Assembly (NCBI GenBank): GCA_030604795.1 | Contig: JAUVVE010000045.1 | Span: forward strand, 1 to 6,597 | Length of the DNA: 6,597 nucleotides | Direction of reading: 5' to 3' | From: Dehalococcoidia bacterium | GTDB lineage: Bacteria; Chloroflexota; Dehalococcoidia; GIF9; UBA5629 | Part shown: positions 3,907-6,597 of the stretch, one piece after another | Layout of the letters: every line of letters begins with the position of its first letter | Position numbering within the stretch: the first letter of the stretch is position 1 | Notes under the pieces: model-generated | The model's input: the letters and a program-made list of their open reading frames with translations, nothing else | Database searches by the model: none | Told to the model about the DNA's origin: nothing | Position numbers and translations under genes: made by a program

Positions 3907-5490
3907 TTATCTCGTCCGATCTCTGTCAGCAGCAGCGATGTCGCGAACACAATCTTCTGCGTAGAAGTTGTTCTCATCTTTGTCGTGATTCGGATACCAT
4001 ACCTGAGCGAAGAATGGGTTTCTTCTCGCTTCTTCGTCATAGTTCCACGGAGGAGGCACACACTCAGGGCACCAGTGACCAGCTTTGAGTACGGTGTATG
4101 GTTTGCCAATGAGGCTGTGGCCGAAAGCGCATTTCCATTCGAGGGTCTGATACATGTCACCCAGCCATTCTTTCGACAAACACTCTCCGCCCCTGAATTG
4201 GGCAGCACCCTGGAGGTCATCGAGGTCGAGTCTCCCCTTAGCCTCGTCATATCCGTGTTCGAGCCTATGCCATTCCGGTTCGGGGTCCATCTGCGGCATA
4301 TCAACGCCCCAATCTGGGATTGACTCTAATGTCTCGTAATCCTTGTAGAAAGCAGTAATGCGCATATCACACCGGTTTTTGTACCAGTAGACCGTCCCGT
4401 TCCGATGGTTTTCGGCTAGGTCTTTCATGATGCTATACGTTGTCTGCTCAACCCTCCGTCGCAGCCCTGGATTGTCGCTACATTCCAAGGCCAGCTTCCT
4501 CATGTTTGCCGGCATGGTCTCCTGCAGCTCGTTCCAGTAAACGTCAAGTGAGTCTCGCCAATGATGCAAGTAGTCATTGAGTATGTGGCTGTCTTCAAAG
4601 AACTGCATGTGGAAGTTCCTGAGGGCGTACCATTTCCTTTCGGTGCAAGCCTCCACGCCCGATAGTCCGTTGATCTGAAAGGTCTTGTTCATGTAGTCAT
4701 AGGCCGTGCATCTCATGCCTGGCCCACCACCCATGTTGTACACTCTTCGCCAGAAATCAGAGTCGTCGGATACATTGAGGCATTGAACGAGGCCGTAGCC
4801 AGCGTCTCTGGCCGTAATGTTCTCCATGAACGAGTCGATTGGCTGGTGGAACATTATCGGGTCTCGTAGGCTGACGAATTCCCCATAATCCATGGGCATA
4901 ATGTACGTCATTCGCAGCGACACCCAGTGCTTGATATCTGATTCCAATACGGCCCTTTCACCTGCGATCTTGGTCACAGCATAGTAATCGAAGATAGATG
5001 GCTTGAGTGGGTCTCCTACTCTTCCCATGTGAATGCTTTGCAATCGATCACCTGTTGCCGCAACGGTTCCCGTGTAAATGAGACGTATGCGCTCTGGCCC
5101 GTCGGGCTGTGACTCGATGGCCCTAACGATGTTCTTTATGCCATCGGTATTCACTGCCTTGGCCATTTCAGGGTAGTAATCGGCTTTGGGAGAGATGAAG
5201 GCCATCGCATCGAGTACCCAGTCCACACCTCGAATTGTCTCCTCCACGTCTGAGTACTCGGTAGCGTCGCCCCAGACTACTTTGAACGCTCTGCCTTGGA
5301 CGACTCCCCTGCCGGGAGTTGGCTCTATGCCAGCTTCTCGCTCGTATTCGGAGATTAACTTCTTATTCTTCTCAGAGGGGCGCAGGAGGACTACTATGTC
5401 GTATTTCTCTCTTCTCATCCACAGCTCCTTAAACGCCTGATATCCCATAGTGCCCGAAGCCCCAAACAGGCAAACTTTCTCCTTAGTCAT
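3907..5490 (-). CDS. Extended SDR (NAD-dependent epimerase/dehydratase family) with C-terminal zinc ribbon
   Basis: This 527-residue cytosolic protein opens with a Rossmann nucleotide-binding motif, VCLFGASGTMG (6-16, GxxGxxG at 10-16). It continues as an extended short-chain dehydrogenase: GDATEYSDVEETIRGVDWVLD (74-94, the acidic residue and strand typical of the family), IYTGT (138-142), and the catalytic pair Tyr170-Lys174 in YAVTK. The usual extended SDR ends near 300-350. Here a further 180 or so residues follow, rich in Trp, Tyr and His. They end in a zinc ribbon: Cys454-x3-His458 (WKCAFGH) and Cys474-x2-Cys477 (CPEC), preceded by Cys437. This resembles the treble-clef-like ribbons of DUF4379-type domains. 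ATG 5490 is chosen because GGGAG lies seven bases upstream and the motif starts nine residues in. The frame stays open to 5679, but that extension overlaps the upstream flavoenzyme gene and has no SDR sequence. It follows that gene by 115 bases. The substrate is unknown. Confidence 0.85.
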   Translation of the reverse strand: MTKEKVCLFGASGTMGYQAFKELWMRREKYDIVVLLRPSEKNKKLISEYEREAGIEPTPGRGVVQGRAFKVVWGDATEYSDVEETIRGVDWVLDAMAFISPKADYYPEMAKAVNTDGIKNIVRAIESQPDGPERIRLIYTGTVAATGDRLQSIHMGRVGDPLKPSIFDYYAVTKIAGERAVLESDIKHWVSLRMTYIMPMDYGEFVSLRDPIMFHQPIDSFMENITARDAGYGLVQCLNVSDDSDFWRRVYNMGGGPGMRCTAYDYMNKTFQINGLSGVEACTERKWYALRNFHMQFFEDSHILNDYLHHWRDSLDVYWNELQETMPANMRKLALECSDNPGLRRRVEQTTYSIMKDLAENHRNGTVYWYKNRCDMRITAFYKDYETLESIPDWGVDMPQMDPEPEWHRLEHGYDEAKGRLDLDDLQGAAQFRGGECLSKEWLGDMYQTLEWKCAFGHSLIGKPYTVLKAGHWCPECVPPPWNYDEEARRNPFFAQVWYPNHDKDENNFYAEDCVRDIAAADRDRTR

Positions 5491-5557
5491 GACCGATCTC
5501 CCAAAAAAGTACGTTTTGTCCCGCCACAAACGGCAGGAGGATGGGCAATGTGCTTCT

Positions 5558-5588
5558 GGTAATCCCCAGTTGCCTGAGGGGCGATACC
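5558..5588. repeat. Imperfect inverted repeat in the flavoenzyme-SDR gap
   Basis: GGTA (5558-5561) and CCCC (5564-5567) pair with GGGG (5578-5581) and TACC (5585-5588), with a small internal loop and a ten-base loop. It lies about 18 bases past the flavoenzyme stop. There is no T-run, so it might be a processing or attenuation structure in a shared transcript, or chance. Confidence 0.25.
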
Positions 5589-5605
5589 GGTTCCAGGACC
5601 ATCTC

Positions 5606-6597
5606 TCAGATCTGATTGCCCACCTCAGCACCGGTTGCGATAGCATCCCGAGCCTTGCCCGGGCTTCGAGCGTCGCCAACCACGAGTACGTCTGGGACTC
5701 TGTCCGTCAGATCCTGGCTTATTTCATCGCTTGGCTCTATGCCGAGGGCGAGAACAATGGTGTCCATGCCGCTTATCGTTTGGCGCTGCCCTTCCCGCTC
5801 CAGAATAGCGCCATCATTGGTGATTTCGACGACAGTTGCAGATGTCAGGATCGTCACTCTGCCCTGCTCCAATCGTTTTCGCAGCAAGAGCCTTAACCAG
5901 ACGACTTCGTCAACGGCCACATTGGGCAGCATCTCCACTAGCGTAACTTGCTTGCCGCATGAGGCCAGTAGATCCGCCACCTCACAGCCTATGAGACCGC
6001 CTCCAGCGATCAAGATTCGATGCCCTGTTGCGGTCCTGCCAGAGATGACATCGTGAGCGGTCGCGACAGCATTGCCACGAATACCAGGGATATCAGGTAC
6101 TAGAGGGCGGCCTCCAGTTGCAATGACCACAACATCAGGCCCAGCCTCTGCCAAGTCAGTAGCTGTAGCCTCTCTCCCGAGTTGCATGTCCACGCCGGTT
6201 GCTTTGAGCTCAGCCGCCGCAAACCTTATGTACTCACGGATTTCTTGTTTGAAAGGCGGCAAGCTTGCTAAGTGCAATTGACCGCCGAGATGGTTCTCGC
6301 GTTCGTAAAGTGTGACTCTATGACCGCGCGATGCGGCGGCAGCCGCAGCCTCGATGCCTGCGGGACCGCCCCCTACGCCTAAGACCCTCTTGTGGACACG
6401 TGCCGGGTTAGCGGGGAACTGGCTCTCGTTTCCAGTGGCGGGGTTGACCGTACAGTACACGCTTTCGCCCCAGAAGATCTGGCTGACGCAGCAATAGCAC
6501 TGAATGCAAGGCCTAATGCGGTCCGCTTCTCCTAATGCCAGTTTGTTAGGAAGTCGGGGGTCGGCGAGTAGTGGCCTGCCCATCGCAACAAAGTCGG
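5606..6597 (-). CDS. Old-yellow-enzyme-type 4Fe-4S/FAD oxidoreductase (2,4-dienoyl-CoA reductase-like), N-terminus beyond window
   Basis: This is the C-terminal half of a multidomain NAD(P)H-dependent flavoenzyme of the 2,4-dienoyl-CoA reductase / enoate reductase / trimethylamine dehydrogenase class. The frame is open to the window edge and begins DFVAMGRPLLADP, the end of the FMN-binding TIM barrel, so most of that barrel lies outside. Numbering from the Met at 6583, the 4Fe-4S ligands are Cys26, Cys29, Cys32 and Cys44 (C-x2-C-x2-C-x11-C, the TMADH-like spacing), then CTVNP. An FAD Rossmann motif GGGPAG is at 71-76, the second (pyridine nucleotide) motif GGGLIGCE at 194-201, and the C-terminal FAD-binding VVGDARSPGKARDAI follows. 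It ends naturally with EVGNQI, the normal family end. Family members reduce unsaturated acyl-CoAs, enoates or bile-acid enones, or demethylate amines; which applies here cannot be told. The SDR gene follows in the same direction. Confidence 0.9.
   Translation of the reverse strand, partial: DFVAMGRPLLADPRLPNKLALGEADRIRPCIQCYCCVSQIFWGESVYCTVNPATGNESQFPANPARVHKRVLGVGGGPAGIEAAAAAASRGHRVTLYERENHLGGQLHLASLPPFKQEIREYIRFAAAELKATGVDMQLGREATATDLAEAGPDVVVIATGGRPLVPDIPGIRGNAVATAHDVISGRTATGHRILIAGGGLIGCEVADLLASCGKQVTLVEMLPNVAVDEVVWLRLLLRKRLEQGRVTILTSATVVEITNDGAILEREGQRQTISGMDTIVLALGIEPSDEISQDLTDRVPDVLVVGDARSPGKARDAIATGAEVGNQI

Larger units (their letters stand above)
3720..6597. mobile_element. Putative integrated element or island (one end; continues past window)
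   Basis: When an element integrates into a tRNA 3' end it rebuilds the intact gene on one side and leaves the old 3' fragment on the other, with host sequence after the CCA. Here the fragment's CCA and terminator point left, so the inserted DNA should begin at about 3720 and run right. The two genes inside are metabolic, and the 5606-6597 gene looks more GC-rich than the genes left of 3670. No integrase is present in the visible part, which is expected if it lies beside the intact tRNA at the far end. The extent is inferred, not seen. Confidence 0.35.

Noticed and set aside
3882..4323. Open frames of about 140 codons on both strands opposite or within the SDR gene's 3' end
   Set aside because: They are shadows of the 527-residue SDR frame, which has clear domains.
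5491..5679. 63-residue N-terminal extension of the SDR protein
   Set aside because: The extension overlaps the flavoenzyme gene in another frame, has composition unlike an SDR N-terminus, and the ATG at 5490 has a proper Shine-Dalgarno just before the Rossmann motif.
5450..6281. Several plus-strand open frames opposite the flavoenzyme gene
   Set aside because: They arise from the GC-rich antisense of a gene with unmistakable FAD and 4Fe-4S motifs.
5606..6583. Flavoenzyme as a complete 325-residue protein starting at Met 6583
   Set aside because: The frame continues upstream to the window edge with DFVA before the Met, matching the conserved barrel end, so the Met is internal.
1..6597. CRISPR array, insertion sequence or rRNA
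   Set aside because: No regularly spaced long repeats, transposase motifs or rRNA-like sequence were seen on either strand.

Overview
This is a bacterial window in which every convincing gene lies on the minus strand. The products suggest an anaerobic or facultative heterotroph rich in CoA-linked and flavin/iron-sulfur catabolic enzymes: a two-subunit CoA-transferase, an old-yellow-enzyme-type iron-sulfur flavoenzyme, an ATC-hydrolase-like protein and an extended SDR. This mix is common in uncultured Chloroflexota (Dehalococcoidia) and Desulfobacterota. The taxon is a guess from gene content and moderate GC only; no marker gene is present.

Layout from left to right, with transcription running right to left. 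1-1293: a CoA-transferase operon, subunit A (complete) followed one base later by subunit B (cut by the window start); both genes have strong Shine-Dalgarno sites. 1451-1870: a DUF454/YbaN-type membrane protein with a near-consensus sigma-70 promoter set in an inverted repeat. 1994-2443: a tight pair of small two-helix membrane proteins, one with a regular GxxxG glycine zipper. 2669-3379: an ATC-hydrolase-family protein, with an 8-bp inverted repeat overlapping its stop codon. 3380-3906: non-coding, and the most informative stretch.

The non-coding stretch holds, on the minus strand, the 3' half only of a tRNA-Arg(CCT): anticodon arm, variable loop, T arm, acceptor 3' strand and encoded CCA. 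A terminator-like hairpin follows it. The 5' half is absent. Three 12-bp-spaced copies of a TTGGTAATC-like word lie on the side where the 5' half should be. This is the expected look of the distal attachment site of an element integrated into a tRNA gene. The geometry puts the ancestral chromosome to the left (below about 3670) and the element to the right (above about 3719).

3907-6597, inside the putative element, encodes an extended SDR fused to a C-terminal zinc ribbon and, upstream of it, the C-terminal half of a flavin/4Fe-4S/FAD reductase of the 2,4-dienoyl-CoA reductase/trimethylamine dehydrogenase class. These two look like a catabolic cargo operon. No integrase, transposase, CRISPR array or rRNA is visible, and the element's other end lies outside the window.
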